NCBI GenBank assembly: GCA_021732005.1
Contig: JAKFVT010000013.1
Location: 1 to 62,918, forward strand
From: Mycobacterium sp.
GTDB lineage: Bacteria; Actinomycetota; Actinomycetes; Mycobacteriales; Mycobacteriaceae
DNA length: 62,918 nt
Reading direction: 5' to 3'
Both the position numbers and the translations under genes were made by a program. Below are positions 23,225-33,096 of this stretch, piece by piece. Each line of letters opens with the position of its first letter. Position 1 is the stretch's first letter. A model generated the notes under the pieces. It saw only the letters and a program-made list of their open reading frames with translations. It was not told the origin of the DNA and searched no databases.

Positions 23225-23971
23225 TCAGCTCAGCGGGGCGAGGCCGGCACCGGTCAGCACGTAGCCGGCGGCGGAGTCGGCCGGATCGACCGTCACCAGG
23301 TCGATCATCGCCTGTCCCACGATCCCCGGCGTGATCACCGGTCCGAGCTGCTCGATGAACGCATCGCCCGTCAGGCCGGCCTGGTGTGCGTACGCCCGAA
23401 TACCTGCCCGTCCGACGTCGCCGGCCGGCGTCATCCTCGGCATGACGGTGGTGAAGGTGATGCCCAGACCGGCGCGCTCGGATTCCATGTGCGCGTACTG
23501 AGCGATGAATCGTTGAGTGGCCTTGGCCCCGGCATAGCCTCCGCTGAGCGGCGATCCGTTCAGTGCCGCACCGCTGCTGACGATGACGACCCTGCTACCT
23601 GGCGGCAGTGGCTTCAGAAGTGCTGCCTGCGCCCAATTGAAGGCGATCTTCACATCGGCGTCCCAGTTGACCGAGAACGTCTCCCAGGAGTGATGAACCA
23701 GTTCGCGCATCACGGGAGTGGCTCCCGCGACGATGATCACAGTGTTCGGCTCATGCTCGTCGAGTACGCACCGCGCCGCGGCCGCATCGGTGGCATCGGC
23801 GACCCGCGTGCGGACGGTGGGATGACTGTTCGTCAGAACGGCCAGCGCTGCTCCGGTGCGGGCAAGCGCGACCACCTCGGCACCCGATTCGGCGAAGGCG
23901 GCGGCGATGCCATGTCCCAACCCGCGACTGGCACCCACCACGAGCACCCTCAGTTCTTGCAGTGTGTTCAT
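23225..23971 (-). CDS. Short-chain dehydrogenase/reductase
   Basis: A 248-residue SDR. Cofactor motif VLVVGASRGLGHGIAAAFAE, Ser in VVIVSSGAALNG, and Tyr-Lys in GGYAGAKATQRF (YxxxK). The NNAG position is altered to VAGAT, seen in atypical members. ATG 23971 is preferred over 24070, which would overlap the preceding SDR gene. It follows that gene by 29 bp, so they are one operon, divergent from the sigma factor at 24881. Substrate unknown. Confidence 0.9.
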   Translation of the reverse strand: MNTLQELRVLVVGASRGLGHGIAAAFAESGAEVVALARTGAALAVLTNSHPTVRTRVADATDAAAARCVLDEHEPNTVIIVAGATPVMRELVHHSWETFSVNWDADVKIAFNWAQAALLKPLPPGSRVVIVSSGAALNGSPLSGGYAGAKATQRFIAQYAHMESERAGLGITFTTVMPRMTPAGDVGRAGIRAYAHQAGLTGDAFIEQLGPVITPGIVGQAMIDLVTVDPADSAAGYVLTGAGLAPLS

Positions 23972-24000
23972 GTCGATCCGTTCCGTCCGTGGTTTCTTCG

Positions 24001-24720
24001 CTACCCGACCGGCGAGCCGGTGAGGCCTGCGTACTGCTCTTCGAGTGCCTTGGCGGCTCCGCTTCGCCACTGCTGCGCCAGCGACTGCGACATGGGATCG
24101 GGAAAGATCTCGTCGCGCCCGCTCTCGATCCCGTCGAGGATTGCGCCCGCCACGAATTCCGCTGTGGCCTTGGGGATGTCGAAGCCCCGCGTCATGTCCG
24201 TGTCCACGGGTCCGGTGAGAACCGCCTGAACGCGGACGCCTTTTGGCGCGAGCAGCGCGCGCAACGACTGGGTGAGATTGAAGGATGCGGCTTTGGAGAT
24301 GGAATAAGCCGGGATGAGAGGCAGCGGCGCAAGCGCGTTGAGCGACGAGTTGTTCACGATGATCCCGCGTGACGCGAGCAGCTTCGGCAGAAATGTGTCG
24401 ACGACGTCGTAGGTGCCGAAGAAGTTCACAGCGAGGTGATGCTCGATGACGGCCCGATCCGATAAATCGTCATACGCGGCGATTCCGGCATTGTTGATCA
24501 GAATGTCCAGCGAGCCGACTGCCTCGGCGGCCTGCCGAATCTGCTCTCGATCGGTGACATCCATCGTCACCGGCCGGATTCGACCGTCGGGGTCGCTGAA
24601 CGGACGGCGCGTCGCGGCGTAGACGCCCCTGGCGCCTCGCCGTAGCGCTTCGTGCACCAATGCCCGACCGATTCCCCGATTGGCACCGCCCACAAGCACC
24701 GTCTTATCGGCAATGCGCAT
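24001..24720 (-). CDS. Short-chain dehydrogenase/reductase
   Basis: A 239-residue SDR with VLVGGANRGIGRALVHEALR, DILINNAGIAAYDD, Ser in IIVNNSSLNALAPLPLIP and YxxxK in AYSISKAASF. ATG 24720 has AAGGAGGAGCT directly upstream, the strongest ribosome-binding site in this region, which fixes the start and rejects 24801. First gene of a two-SDR operon opposite a SigG-like sigma gene, which may control it. Confidence 0.92.
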   Translation of the reverse strand: MRIADKTVLVGGANRGIGRALVHEALRRGARGVYAATRRPFSDPDGRIRPVTMDVTDREQIRQAAEAVGSLDILINNAGIAAYDDLSDRAVIEHHLAVNFFGTYDVVDTFLPKLLASRGIIVNNSSLNALAPLPLIPAYSISKAASFNLTQSLRALLAPKGVRVQAVLTGPVDTDMTRGFDIPKATAEFVAGAILDGIESGRDEIFPDPMSQSLAQQWRSGAAKALEEQYAGLTGSPVG

Positions 24721-24880
24721 AGCTCCTCCTTGGCAACAAACAACCTGTCGAAGTGATAGATGCGGGATCCGCACCAAAGTGAGCGGCGATTTCGCGATCA
24801 CTTTGACGCCCGCCGAACGTCAGTACAGGTGGGCGTCGCGTATGGCGGCCGACACGTGCGAGGTGAAGCGGTGACATGGC

Positions 24881-25876
24881 ATGACAGGCAATCTGATCGA
24901 ACAGGCGCGGACCGGCGACAGCGACGCGTTCCGCGCACTGACCGAACCGCATCGTCGCGAACTCGAGGTGCACTGCTATCGGATGCTCGGCTCGCTGCAG
25001 GACGCCGAGGACATGGTTCAGAACACGTTGCTGGCGGCCTGGCGGGGGCTGGAGGGATTCGAGGAGCGGGCATCGATTCGGACGTGGCTGTACCGCATCG
25101 CCACCAACCAGTGCCTGAGCGTGCTGCGTTCGGGGAGGCGAAAGCGAGAGGCTGTGGAGGTCGGCATCGCCGAGAATGACCTGCCCGAGCCGACGCACTA
25201 CGGTGACATCGTCTGGCTGGAGCCCATACCGGACCATCTGCTGGACTTCGCGGATACGTCCGCCCTCGGCCCGGAAGCCGCATACGAGGAGCAGGAGGCC
25301 ATTTCACTGGCTTTTGTGACCGCGTTACAGCTGCTTCCGGCGCGCCAGCGCGCCGTGCTCATCCTGCGCGATGTGCTCGGCTACCGTACCGCCGAGGTAT
25401 CCGAGATGCTGGGCGCCACAGTCGCTTCGGTGAACAGCGCACTGAAACGGGCGCGCGAGACGGTCGGCAGGCGGGGCCGGGATGCCGAACCGCCAGAACC
25501 GAATTCGTCCTCGGAGCAGGCGCTGGTTGCAGACTTCGTGCGCGCATACCAAACCGGTGACGTCGAGGCATTGGTGCGTCTGTTGACCGCCGACGTACGA
25601 GTGTCCATGCCGCCGATCCCGCTGGAGTACCACGGCCTCGACGCTGTCGCGCGCTTCTATACCAAGGTCTTCCGCGAACGGAGGTACACCCTCGTGGCTA
25701 CCCGCGCCAACGGTCAGCCGGCGTTCGGGGCCTACCTCAGCACTGGCGTTGACCCGATTAGTCACGCTGCCGGCCTGCTGGTCCTCGATCTAACCGGACA
25801 GCGGATCTGCGGGCTGACCCGATTCGACAACGACGTGATGCCGCGATTCGGGCTGCCGCGAACGCTGCGCGACTAA
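24881..25876 (+). CDS. SigG-like ECF sigma factor with SnoaL-like C-terminal domain
   Basis: A 331-residue sigma-70 family protein. Region 2 (HCYRMLGSLQDAEDMVQNTL, then TWLYRIATNQCL) and region 4 (LLPARQRAVLILRDVLGYRT, with HTH AEVSEMLGATVASVNSALKR) are followed by a SnoaL/NTF2-like domain from about residue 205 (LVADFVRAYQTGDVEALVRL). This is the layout of mycobacterial SigG and the TIGR02960 group, in which the C-terminal domain modulates activity and a classical anti-sigma is absent. None is seen here. ATG 24881. It diverges from the two SDR genes, plausible targets. Confidence 0.9.
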   Translation: MTGNLIEQARTGDSDAFRALTEPHRRELEVHCYRMLGSLQDAEDMVQNTLLAAWRGLEGFEERASIRTWLYRIATNQCLSVLRSGRRKREAVEVGIAENDLPEPTHYGDIVWLEPIPDHLLDFADTSALGPEAAYEEQEAISLAFVTALQLLPARQRAVLILRDVLGYRTAEVSEMLGATVASVNSALKRARETVGRRGRDAEPPEPNSSSEQALVADFVRAYQTGDVEALVRLLTADVRVSMPPIPLEYHGLDAVARFYTKVFRERRYTLVATRANGQPAFGAYLSTGVDPISHAAGLLVLDLTGQRICGLTRFDNDVMPRFGLPRTLRD

Positions 25877-25987
25877 GACCCCGTCAGCGCGGCTGTGCTT
25901 GTGCCTGTCGGCGGACTGCCCCTGCCGATCGGCCTCTTCGGCCTGGCGATGTCCTACCAAGTCGACATCGCGGCGGGCAGGCGGCGC

Positions 25988-26485
25988 CTACACCACCGAA
26001 AGATAGCGCCGCGTGATCACCCGTTGAGCCAGGGAAGTGAACGGCGCCCCGACCTGACTCCACCACGTGGCCGGCTTTGAAAAAGCCACCACCTCGGCGT
26101 GCACCGACCCATCGCTGGGGTCGAACCGTACGCCGAACATCTCCTCACCGGAGACGGCGTGGCCGGGCAGGCTGCCGTAGGCGAAGCCGCGACGATTGGG
26201 CTCGTCGACCACGTAAACCACCCGACAGGGTGCGGCGAACGGCCCGAGCCGACCGAGCACGTCGGTGCCGACCTCGGCCACCTCGGTGGTGGCGGCGACC
26301 CGCAGGCCGGCGCCGCGCAGCATCCCGTAGCGCATCACCGCATCCGCCGCCCGCTCGAACCGGGCTCGCCCGCCGCCGATGCACGACGACAACCGCACAT
26401 GGTGGTACCCGGCCGGCAGGCCCGCGGCCGTCGCGCCGACTTCGGCGTAGGTCAATGGGCGGCCGGCCAGCTCGCTGAGCTTCAC
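25988..26485 (-). CDS. DUF1990 family protein
   Basis: A 165-residue protein with the DUF1990 pattern: LTYAEVGATAAGLPAGYHHV at the start, ERAADAVMRYGMLRGAGLRV, FAYGSLPGHAVSGEEMFGVR and a C-terminal FSKPATWWSQVGAPFTSLAQ. The family is widespread in actinobacteria and plants; the function is not established. GTG 26485 starts the conserved domain; the upstream extension to 26602 overlaps the next gene's promoter and is rejected. Divergent from the thioesterase at 26556. Confidence 0.85.
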   Translation of the reverse strand: MKLSELAGRPLTYAEVGATAAGLPAGYHHVRLSSCIGGGRARFERAADAVMRYGMLRGAGLRVAATTEVAEVGTDVLGRLGPFAAPCRVVYVVDEPNRRGFAYGSLPGHAVSGEEMFGVRFDPSDGSVHAEVVAFSKPATWWSQVGAPFTSLAQRVITRRYLSVV

Positions 26486-26555
26486 GCGTCCACTTTGCCA
26501 GGAGTTACGTACTCTCGAAGCGAGCAGCCCGCATCCGGCGGCATACGGTAACCAG

Positions 26556-27185
26556 GTGGTAGAGGACATGACGGCGGCGCTCCATCCCGGTGGCGGATTC
26601 AACCCCCCGGTGCCGACGGGCCGGGGCGGCCCCGATTACGGCCGGTTCATCGAGGCGGTGCGCGCGCTGCAAGACCACGCTCGCGCCGTCGACGCGCCCG
26701 ACGACGTGATCACCGAGGCCGCCCACCTCCTCGAGCAGGCGTCGACACTGCTGAAGCCCTACGACGCCGACGAATGGACCACGCCGTCGGGCCGGCGTAC
26801 CGACCTGCCGATGCGGGGCAACATCCTGTCCATTCCCAACGAGACGGAGATCGGCGAGGACGGGCGGCTGCGCGGCTGGGCGCGGTTCCGTCGCTATCAC
26901 CTGGGCCGCAACGGGGCCGTGCACGGCGGCCTGATCGCCCACCTCTTCGACTCCGTGCTCGGTAAGACGTCGTTCGTGCTGACCGGCGGTCCGTATCAGC
27001 GCACCGCCTATCTGCACGTCAACTACCGCAAGATCGTGCCCATCGAGACGGAACTCCAGGTCGAGGCCGGCGTTGTGCGGACCGAGGGGCGCAAGATCTA
27101 CGTCGACATCCGGCTGTGCGACGGCGACGACCTGCTCGCCGACGGTGAAGGGCTGTTCGTCCTGCTGAAACCGGGTCAACCGTGA
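26556..27185 (+). CDS. Hotdog-fold (PaaI/4HBT-like) thioesterase
   Basis: A 209-residue protein with a long N-terminal helical part (about residues 1-90) and a C-terminal hotdog domain. The domain shows the catalytic-helix region RNGAVHGGLIAHLFDSVLG, with the HGG motif of PaaI-type acyl-CoA thioesterases, then YLHVNYRKIVPIETELQVEA. It would hydrolyse an acyl-CoA. GTG 26556 is taken; ATG 26568 is equally possible. The stop overlaps the next gene's GTG by 4 bp. Confidence 0.86.
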   Translation: MVEDMTAALHPGGGFNPPVPTGRGGPDYGRFIEAVRALQDHARAVDAPDDVITEAAHLLEQASTLLKPYDADEWTTPSGRRTDLPMRGNILSIPNETEIGEDGRLRGWARFRRYHLGRNGAVHGGLIAHLFDSVLGKTSFVLTGGPYQRTAYLHVNYRKIVPIETELQVEAGVVRTEGRKIYVDIRLCDGDDLLADGEGLFVLLKPGQP

Positions 27186-27595
27186 AGCGATTTCTGCACC
27201 AGTGGAAGCACCGGCGGGAGCGGCTGAGGCACCGCCGGGTCGCCGACTTCGTCTATCGGGCGGTGGTCGGCGTGGTCGGGCTCGCGGTTCTTGCCGTCGG
27301 GATCGTCGCCATTCCCTACCCCGGCCCCGGCTGGGCGATCGTGTTCGTCGGGCTCGCGATCTTGGCCAGCGAGTTCTATTGGGCGCACCGCACCCTGTCG
27401 TTCACCCGGGACCGCTACGACAGTGTCATGGCATGGTTCCGCAGGCAGGGCAGGTGGGTGCAGGCGCTCGGTGCGGTGTTCACCGCCGCAGTGGTGGTCG
27501 CCACGCTGTGGCTGTTCGGCGCGGTGGGCTGGTCGGCGGGACTGCTCGGGTTCGACCATCCGGCCTTGGACAGCCCCATCGGCCTCGGCGCCTGA
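27182..27595 (+). CDS. TIGR02611/PGPGW-type membrane protein
   Basis: A 137-residue membrane protein. A basic N-terminus ([10 protein letters not shown]) precedes a first helix ([18 protein letters not shown]), the conserved signature [20 protein letters not shown], and a last helix ([19 protein letters not shown]). Found next to thrS in many actinobacteria; function unknown. The GTG start is translationally coupled to the thioesterase gene. Confidence 0.86.
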   Translation: MKRFLHQWKHRRERLRHRRVADFVYRAVVGVVGLAVLAVGIVAIPYPGPGWAIVFVGLAILASEFYWAHRTLSFTRDRYDSVMAWFRRQGRWVQALGAVFTAAVVVATLWLFGAVGWSAGLLGFDHPALDSPIGLGA

Positions 27596-27656
27596 CCAGC
27601 ACCCCGATAGCATGGTCGGCGATTACGCCTGCCCCCTAAGCCGAAAGAGGCCAGCA

Positions 27657-29708
27657 ATGACCGCCCCCGCACACCCCGCCCCAGCAGCACCGATCCGGGT
27701 GCCTGCCGGGACTACCGCGGGCGCTGCGGTGCGCGACGCAGGACTGCCGAGCCGCGGCGAACCCGGCGCGATCGTCGTGGTGCGCGACGCGGAGGACAAG
27801 CTGCGTGACCTGAGCTGGACGCCCGACGTCGACGTCGAGGTCATCCCGGTGGCCGCCGACACCGAGGACGGCCGCAGCGTGATCCGGCACTCGGCCGCCC
27901 ACGTGCTTGCCCAGGCCGTGCAGGAGCTCTTCCCGCAGGCCAAGCTCGGCATCGGCCCGCCGATAACGGACGGCTTCTACTACGACTTCGACGTGCCAGA
28001 GGCGTTCACGCCCGAGGATCTCGAGGCCTTGGAGAAGCGGATGCGCAAGATCGTCAAGGACGGTCAGCTGTTCTCTCGCCGCGTCTACGAATCCAAAGAC
28101 GAGGCAAGGGCCGAACTCGCCGGCGAGCCGTACAAGCTCGAACTGGTCGACGACAAATCCGGCGATGCCGACATCATGGAAGTCGGCGGAGACGAGCTGA
28201 CCGCCTACGACAACCTCAACCCTCGTACCCGCGACCGTATTTGGGGTGACCTGTGCCGCGGTCCGCACATCCCCACCACCAAGGACATTCCCGCGTTCAA
28301 GCTCACCCGAAGTTCCGCCGCGTATTGGCGCGGTGACCAGAACAACGCGAGCCTGCAACGCATCTACGGCACCGCGTGGGAGTCGCAGGAAGCCCTGGAC
28401 CGACACCTCGAGCTGATCGAAGAGGCCCAGCGCCGCGACCACCGCAGGCTCGGCGTCGAGCTGGACCTGTTCAGCTTTCCCGACGAATTGGGTTCTGGCC
28501 TACCGGTTTTCCACCCCAAGGGCGGCATCATCCGACGTGAGCTCGAGGACTATTCGCGCCGCAAGCACGAGCAGGCCGGCTACCAGTTCGTCAACACCCC
28601 GCATATCACCAAAGAACAGCTCTACATCACTTCCGGCCACCTGGAGTGGTACGCCGACGGCATGTTCCCTCCAATGCACATCGACGCCGAGTTCGACGAG
28701 GCCGGCAAGCTGCGCAAGCCGGGGCAGGATTACTACCTCAAGCCGATGAACTGCCCGATGCACCACCTGATCTACCGGTCGCGGGGGCGGTCGTATCGGG
28801 AACTTCCGTTGCGGCTCTTCGAATTCGGCTCGGTGTACCGCTACGAGAAGTCCGGCGTGGTGCACGGCCTGACCCGGGTTCGCGGCATGACTCAGGACGA
28901 CGCCCACATCTACACCACCCGCGAGCAGATGCGCGACGAGCTGGCCTCGCTGCTGCGGTTCGTGCTCGACCTGCTCGCCGACTACGGCCTCGACGACTTC
29001 TATCTGGAGCTCTCCACCCGGAACCCGGAAAAGTCCGTCGGCTCCGACGAAATGTGGGAAGAGGCCACCGAGACCCTGCGTCAGGTCGCCGAGGAATCCG
29101 GTCTCCAGCTGGTGCCCGACCCCGGTGGCGCCGCGTTCTACGGGCCCAAGATCTCCGTTCAGGTCAAGGATGCGCTGGGCCGCAGCTGGCAGATGTCGAC
29201 CATCCAGCTCGACTTCAACATGCCCGACCGTTTCGAGCTGGAGTACACCGCTGCCGACGGCACCCGTCAGCGTCCCGTGCTGATCCACCGCGCACTGTTC
29301 GGCTCGATCGAGCGGTTCTTCGGGGTGCTCACCGAGCACTACGCCGGTGCCTTCCCGGTATGGCTCGCGCCGGTACAGGTGGTCGGCATCCCCGTCGCCG
29401 ACGCTCACGTCCCCTACCTGGAAGACGTTGCCGCCGAGCTGAAGTCGCAGGGCATTCGGGTCGAGGTCGACACGAGCGATGACCGGATGGCCAAGAAGAT
29501 CGTCAACCACACCAATCAGAAGGTGCCGTTCATGCTGCTCGCGGGGGACCGCGATGTCGAGGCCGGCGCGGTGAGCTTCCGGTTCGGGGACCGCACCCAG
29601 ATCAACGGCGTACCCCGGGCGCAGGCGGCCGCCACGATCAAGAAGTGGATCACCGACCGCGAGAATGCCGTCCCCACAGCCGAACTCGTGAAGGTCGACG
29701 GTGGCTGA
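27657..29708 (+). CDS. thrS: Threonyl-tRNA synthetase
   Basis: A 683-residue class II aminoacyl-tRNA synthetase that charges tRNA-Thr. An N-terminal TGS domain (about 1-70) is followed by the editing domain with [10 protein letters not shown] at about 78. The catalytic core has [11 protein letters not shown] (zinc and active site), motif 2 [13 protein letters not shown] and [12 protein letters not shown], and the anticodon-binding domain begins near [19 protein letters not shown] 27657 gives the normal mycobacterial length; the frame open upstream from 27291 is a shadow of the preceding gene. It overlaps the HIT gene by 8 bp, opening the conserved thrS-to-pdxT block. Confidence 0.98.
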   Translation: MTAPAHPAPAAPIRVPAGTTAGAAVRDAGLPSRGEPGAIVVVRDAEDKLRDLSWTPDVDVEVIPVAADTEDGRSVIRHSAAHVLAQAVQELFPQAKLGIGPPITDGFYYDFDVPEAFTPEDLEALEKRMRKIVKDGQLFSRRVYESKDEARAELAGEPYKLELVDDKSGDADIMEVGGDELTAYDNLNPRTRDRIWGDLCRGPHIPTTKDIPAFKLTRSSAAYWRGDQNNASLQRIYGTAWESQEALDRHLELIEEAQRRDHRRLGVELDLFSFPDELGSGLPVFHPKGGIIRRELEDYSRRKHEQAGYQFVNTPHITKEQLYITSGHLEWYADGMFPPMHIDAEFDEAGKLRKPGQDYYLKPMNCPMHHLIYRSRGRSYRELPLRLFEFGSVYRYEKSGVVHGLTRVRGMTQDDAHIYTTREQMRDELASLLRFVLDLLADYGLDDFYLELSTRNPEKSVGSDEMWEEATETLRQVAEESGLQLVPDPGGAAFYGPKISVQVKDALGRSWQMSTIQLDFNMPDRFELEYTAADGTRQRPVLIHRALFGSIERFFGVLTEHYAGAFPVWLAPVQVVGIPVADAHVPYLEDVAAELKSQGIRVEVDTSDDRMAKKIVNHTNQKVPFMLLAGDRDVEAGAVSFRFGDRTQINGVPRAQAAATIKKWITDRENAVPTAELVKVDGG

Positions 29709-30273
29709 CAACGCAGAGGCGTTCATCGATCGAGGCGCGGGTGAGCCCGACCGCCTGCAGCGGCTGTGGACACCGCACCGGATGAACTACATCCTCGACG
29801 TCCCCGCGAAGAAGACCGAAGGCGGATCGGCGGGATCCGCTGGGTCTTCTGAGCCGTTCACCTACATCCCCACCCTGCCCGACGAGGACGGTCTGGTGGT
29901 GGCCCGTGGCGAGCAGGTCTACGTCGTGCTCAATCTCTACCCGTACAACCCGGGCCATCTGATGGTGGTGCCGTACCGGCGGGTGTCGGAACTGGAGGAT
30001 CTGTCCACCGGCGAGAGCGCTGAGCTGATGGCGTTCACCCAGAAGGCGATTCGCGTCATCAAGTCGGTGTCGAGCCCGGACGGTTTCAACGTCGGGCTCA
30101 ACCTCGGCAAGTCTGCCGGGGGTTCGCTCGCCGAACACCTGCACATGCATGTGGTGCCCCGCTGGGCCGGCGACGCCAATTTCATCACCGTCGTCGGTGA
30201 GACAAAGGTGATCCCGCAGCTGCTGCGCGACACCCGCAGGCTGCTGGCCGACGAATGGGTGGCGCAGCCGTGA
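29701..30273 (+). CDS. HIT-family Ap4A phosphorylase
   Basis: A 190-residue HIT protein, orthologous by position and motif to Rv2613c, which phosphorolyses diadenosine tetraphosphate. The histidine triad is [10 protein letters not shown], with an upstream nucleotide-binding strand [15 protein letters not shown] 29701 overlaps the thrS end by 8 bp. The stop overlaps the pgsA start (GTGA), so translation is coupled along the operon. Role in the cell: removal of Ap4A made by aminoacyl-tRNA synthetases, fitting its place after thrS. Confidence 0.93.
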   Translation: MADNAEAFIDRGAGEPDRLQRLWTPHRMNYILDVPAKKTEGGSAGSAGSSEPFTYIPTLPDEDGLVVARGEQVYVVLNLYPYNPGHLMVVPYRRVSELEDLSTGESAELMAFTQKAIRVIKSVSSPDGFNVGLNLGKSAGGSLAEHLHMHVVPRWAGDANFITVVGETKVIPQLLRDTRRLLADEWVAQP

Positions 30274-30950
30274 GCGACTTCTACCTGATGACCCGGGCGG
30301 CCTACGCCAAGCTCAGCACGCCGGTGGCGAAGGCTGCGCTCAAAATCGGGCTGACCCCCGACATGGTGACGATCATCGGCACCGCGGGTTCGGTGCTGGC
30401 CGCGCTCATCATGTTCCCGATCGGGCAGCTGTGGTGGGGCTCGGTGGCCGTGTTCGTCTTCGTCCTGGCCGACATGCTCGACGGCGCGATGGCGCGCCAG
30501 CGCGGCGGTGGCACCCGATTCGGCGCGGTCCTCGATGCCACCTGCGACCGGATCAGCGACGGCGCGATCTTCTGCGGGCTGCTGTGGTGGGTGGCATTCA
30601 GCATGCACAGCTCGTCGTTGGCGGTGGCCACGATGATCTGCCTGGTGACCTCGCAGGTGATCTCCTACGTCAAGGCCCGCGCGGAGGCCAGCGGTCTCGA
30701 AGGCGGCGGCGGCCTGATCGAGCGGCCCGAACGGCTGATCATCGTGCTGGTCGGCGCCGGCTTCTCCGACCTCCCGTTCTTCCCGATGCCGGTGGTGCTG
30801 CCGATCGCGATGTGGCTGCTGGCGGTGACCAGCCTGGTGACGGTTGGCCAGCGGGTGCACTCGGTGCGTTCCAGCCCGGGCGCCATGGACAAGATCGCGC
30901 CGGCCACCCCACAGCCGGTCGGCGACGAAGCCGAAGGCACCGAGCCGTGA
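30270..30950 (+). CDS. pgsA1: Phosphatidylinositol phosphate synthase
   Basis: A 226-residue membrane enzyme of the CDP-alcohol phosphotransferase family. It shows D-G-x2-A-R-x8-G-x3-D-x3-D as DGAMARQRGGGTRFGAVLD plus ATCD, at about residues 66-90, in a set of about six membrane helices. In mycobacteria it condenses CDP-diacylglycerol with inositol 3-phosphate to give phosphatidylinositol phosphate, precursor of PIM, LM and LAM. GTG 30270 is coupled to the HIT stop. The following two genes act on the product. Confidence 0.95.
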   Translation: MSDFYLMTRAAYAKLSTPVAKAALKIGLTPDMVTIIGTAGSVLAALIMFPIGQLWWGSVAVFVFVLADMLDGAMARQRGGGTRFGAVLDATCDRISDGAIFCGLLWWVAFSMHSSSLAVATMICLVTSQVISYVKARAEASGLEGGGGLIERPERLIIVLVGAGFSDLPFFPMPVVLPIAMWLLAVTSLVTVGQRVHSVRSSPGAMDKIAPATPQPVGDEAEGTEP

Positions 30951-31936
30951 TCAGCACCCCGGGGCAACTCTGGGCGGCCGGACGCAACCGGCTGCCGCGC
31001 ACCGATCTGCTCAGCGACCTCGGCTACGCCGCGGGGTGGCGGGTGGTGCGGGCGATGCCGGAATTCGTGGCGCGCAACGCTTTCGACGCCGGAGCCTGGT
31101 ATGCGGCCCAAGGCGGCGGTCCCGAGCAGCTGCGCAAGAATCTGGCCCGGGTCATCGGCACCACGCCCGCCGAGGTGCCGGACTCGCTGGTTCGTGCTTC
31201 GCTGGCTTCCTACGCCCGATATTGGCGGGAGGCCTTCCGGTTGCCGACGATGGACCACAAAGCGCTGGGCGCCCAGATCGACAAGGCGGTGACGGGCAAG
31301 GAGCACCTGGAGGCCGCCCTGGCCGCCGGGCGTGGCGCGATCCTCGCGTTGCCGCACAGCGGCAACTGGGACATGGCCGGGGTGTGGATGGTGCAGACCC
31401 ACGGACCGTTCACCACGGTCGCCGAGCGCCTCAAGCCGGAATCGCTGTACAAGCGCTTCCTCGACTACCGCGAAAGTCTCGGTTTCGAAGTGCTGCCCCT
31501 GACCGGCGGAGGCGCGGAGCCGGCGACATCCGACAAGAGCGAGCGGTCGCCTTATCGCGTCTTGGTCGAACGACTGCGGGCCAACGGCATGGTGTGCCTG
31601 ATGGCGGAACGAGATCTGAGCCGCTCAGGCGTGCCCGTCGATCTGTTCGGGGAGGCCACTCGGATGCCGGCCGGTGCCGCCAAGCTGGCCATCGAGACCG
31701 GCGCGGCCCTGTTGCCGGTGCACTCCTGGTTCACCGACGACGGCTGGGTCGTCGACTTCTATCCCGAGCTGGACTGCTCCAGTGGCGACGTCGGCATGAT
31801 CACCCAGGCCCTGGCCGACCAGTTCGGCACCAACATCGCCGCGCACCCCGAGGACTGGCACATGATGCAGCCGCAGTGGCTGGCCGACCTGTCCGATGAG
31901 CGGCAGGCCCGGCTGAGGGGGGACAGGCCCAGCTGA
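30947..31936 (+). CDS. patA: Phosphatidylinositol mannoside acyltransferase
   Basis: A 329-residue membrane-associated acyltransferase of the LpxL/HtrB type, corresponding to Rv2611c. The catalytic HX4D motif is HSGNWD in LALPHSGNWDMAGVWMV. A substrate-binding loop GMVCLMAERDLSRSGVPVDL and PAGAAKLAIETGAALLPVHS match the family. It transfers palmitate to the mannose of PIM1/PIM2 on the cytoplasmic face. GTG 30947 overlaps the pgsA1 stop, and its own stop overlaps the pimA ATG by one base. Confidence 0.95.
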   Translation: MISTPGQLWAAGRNRLPRTDLLSDLGYAAGWRVVRAMPEFVARNAFDAGAWYAAQGGGPEQLRKNLARVIGTTPAEVPDSLVRASLASYARYWREAFRLPTMDHKALGAQIDKAVTGKEHLEAALAAGRGAILALPHSGNWDMAGVWMVQTHGPFTTVAERLKPESLYKRFLDYRESLGFEVLPLTGGGAEPATSDKSERSPYRVLVERLRANGMVCLMAERDLSRSGVPVDLFGEATRMPAGAAKLAIETGAALLPVHSWFTDDGWVVDFYPELDCSSGDVGMITQALADQFGTNIAAHPEDWHMMQPQWLADLSDERQARLRGDRPS

Positions 31937-33096
31937 TGCGGATCGGGATGGTCTGCCCGTACTCGTTCGACGTGCCCGGTGGGGTGCAGTCGCACATTCT
32001 GCAGCTGGCCGAGGTGATGCGCGGGCGCGGCCACGAGGTCAGCGTGCTCGCCCCGTCGTCGCCGCATGTGCAGCTGCCTGAGTACGTCGTCTCCGGCGGC
32101 AAGGCGGTCCCGATTCCCTACAACGGGTCGGTGGCCCGGCTGCGGTTCGGCCCGGCCACCCATCGCAAGGTGAAGAAGTGGCTCATCGGTGGTGACTTCG
32201 ATGTGCTTCACCTGCACGAGCCGAACGCGCCCAGCTTGTCGATGCTGGCCCTGCAGGCGGCCGAAGGCCCGATCGTCGCGACCTTCCACACCTCGACCAC
32301 AAAGTCGTTGACGCTCAGCGTGTTCCAGGGAATCCTGCGTCCGTATCACGAGAAGATCGTCGGCCGGATCGCGGTGTCCGATCTGGCGCGGCGCTGGCAG
32401 ATGGAGGCGCTGGGTTCCGATGCCGTCGAGATCCCCAATGGTGTCGACGTGTCCGCCCTGGCCTCGGCGCCGCGGCTCGACGGGTACCCGCGCCCCGGGA
32501 AGACGGTGCTGTTCCTCGGGCGGTTCGACGAACCGCGTAAGGGGATGGCGGTCCTGATCGGGGCGCTGCCCCGGTTGGTCGAGCGGTTCGCCGACGTCGA
32601 GATTTTGATCGTCGGGCGAGGCGACGAGGACAAGTTGCGGGAGGAGTGCGGTGAGCTGGCCGGGCACCTGAGGTTCCTCGGTCAGGTCGACGATGCCGAG
32701 AAGGCGGCCGCGCTGCGCAGCGCCGACGTCTACTGCGCTCCGCACACCGGCGGTGAGAGCTTCGGCATCGTGCTGGTCGAGGCGATGGCCGCCGGCACCC
32801 CGGTGGTGGCCAGCAACCTCGACGCGTTCCGGCGGGTGCTGCTCGACGGCAAGGCCGGCCGGCTGGTTCCCGTCGACGACTCCGCCGCGATGGCCGATGC
32901 GCTGATCGAGCTGCTCGACGACGAAGCCCTGCGCGCGCGGTACGTCAAGGCCGCGAACGTCGCAGTGCGCCGCTACGACTGGCCGGTGGTGGCCGACCAG
33001 ATCATGCGGGTCTACGAAACCGTCGCGGGGGCTGGGATCAAAGTTCAGGTGGCGGGTTCGGCGGGCCGGAGCGAAGCGACTCGGGGGTTGGGCTAA
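31936..33096 (+). CDS. pimA: Phosphatidyl-myo-inositol alpha-mannosyltransferase
   Basis: A 386-residue GT-B glycosyltransferase (GT4). It begins MRIGMVCPYSFDVPGGVQSH, the glycine loop and sugar-acceptor region of PimA, and has the donor-site segments VLFLGRFDEPRKGMAVLIGA and HTGGESFGIVLVEAMAAGTP (E-x7-E). It adds the first mannose from GDP-mannose to phosphatidylinositol, the essential committed step of PIM/LM/LAM synthesis. ATG 31936 overlaps the acyltransferase stop (TGATG). Neighbours are in the M. tuberculosis order. Confidence 0.97.
   Translation: MRIGMVCPYSFDVPGGVQSHILQLAEVMRGRGHEVSVLAPSSPHVQLPEYVVSGGKAVPIPYNGSVARLRFGPATHRKVKKWLIGGDFDVLHLHEPNAPSLSMLALQAAEGPIVATFHTSTTKSLTLSVFQGILRPYHEKIVGRIAVSDLARRWQMEALGSDAVEIPNGVDVSALASAPRLDGYPRPGKTVLFLGRFDEPRKGMAVLIGALPRLVERFADVEILIVGRGDEDKLREECGELAGHLRFLGQVDDAEKAAALRSADVYCAPHTGGESFGIVLVEAMAAGTPVVASNLDAFRRVLLDGKAGRLVPVDDSAAMADALIELLDDEALRARYVKAANVAVRRYDWPVVADQIMRVYETVAGAGIKVQVAGSAGRSEATRGLG

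Noticed and set aside
27291..27656. 122-codon N-terminal extension of thrS
   Set aside because: It runs through the preceding PGPGW gene in another frame. The ATG at 27657 gives the standard ThrRS length.
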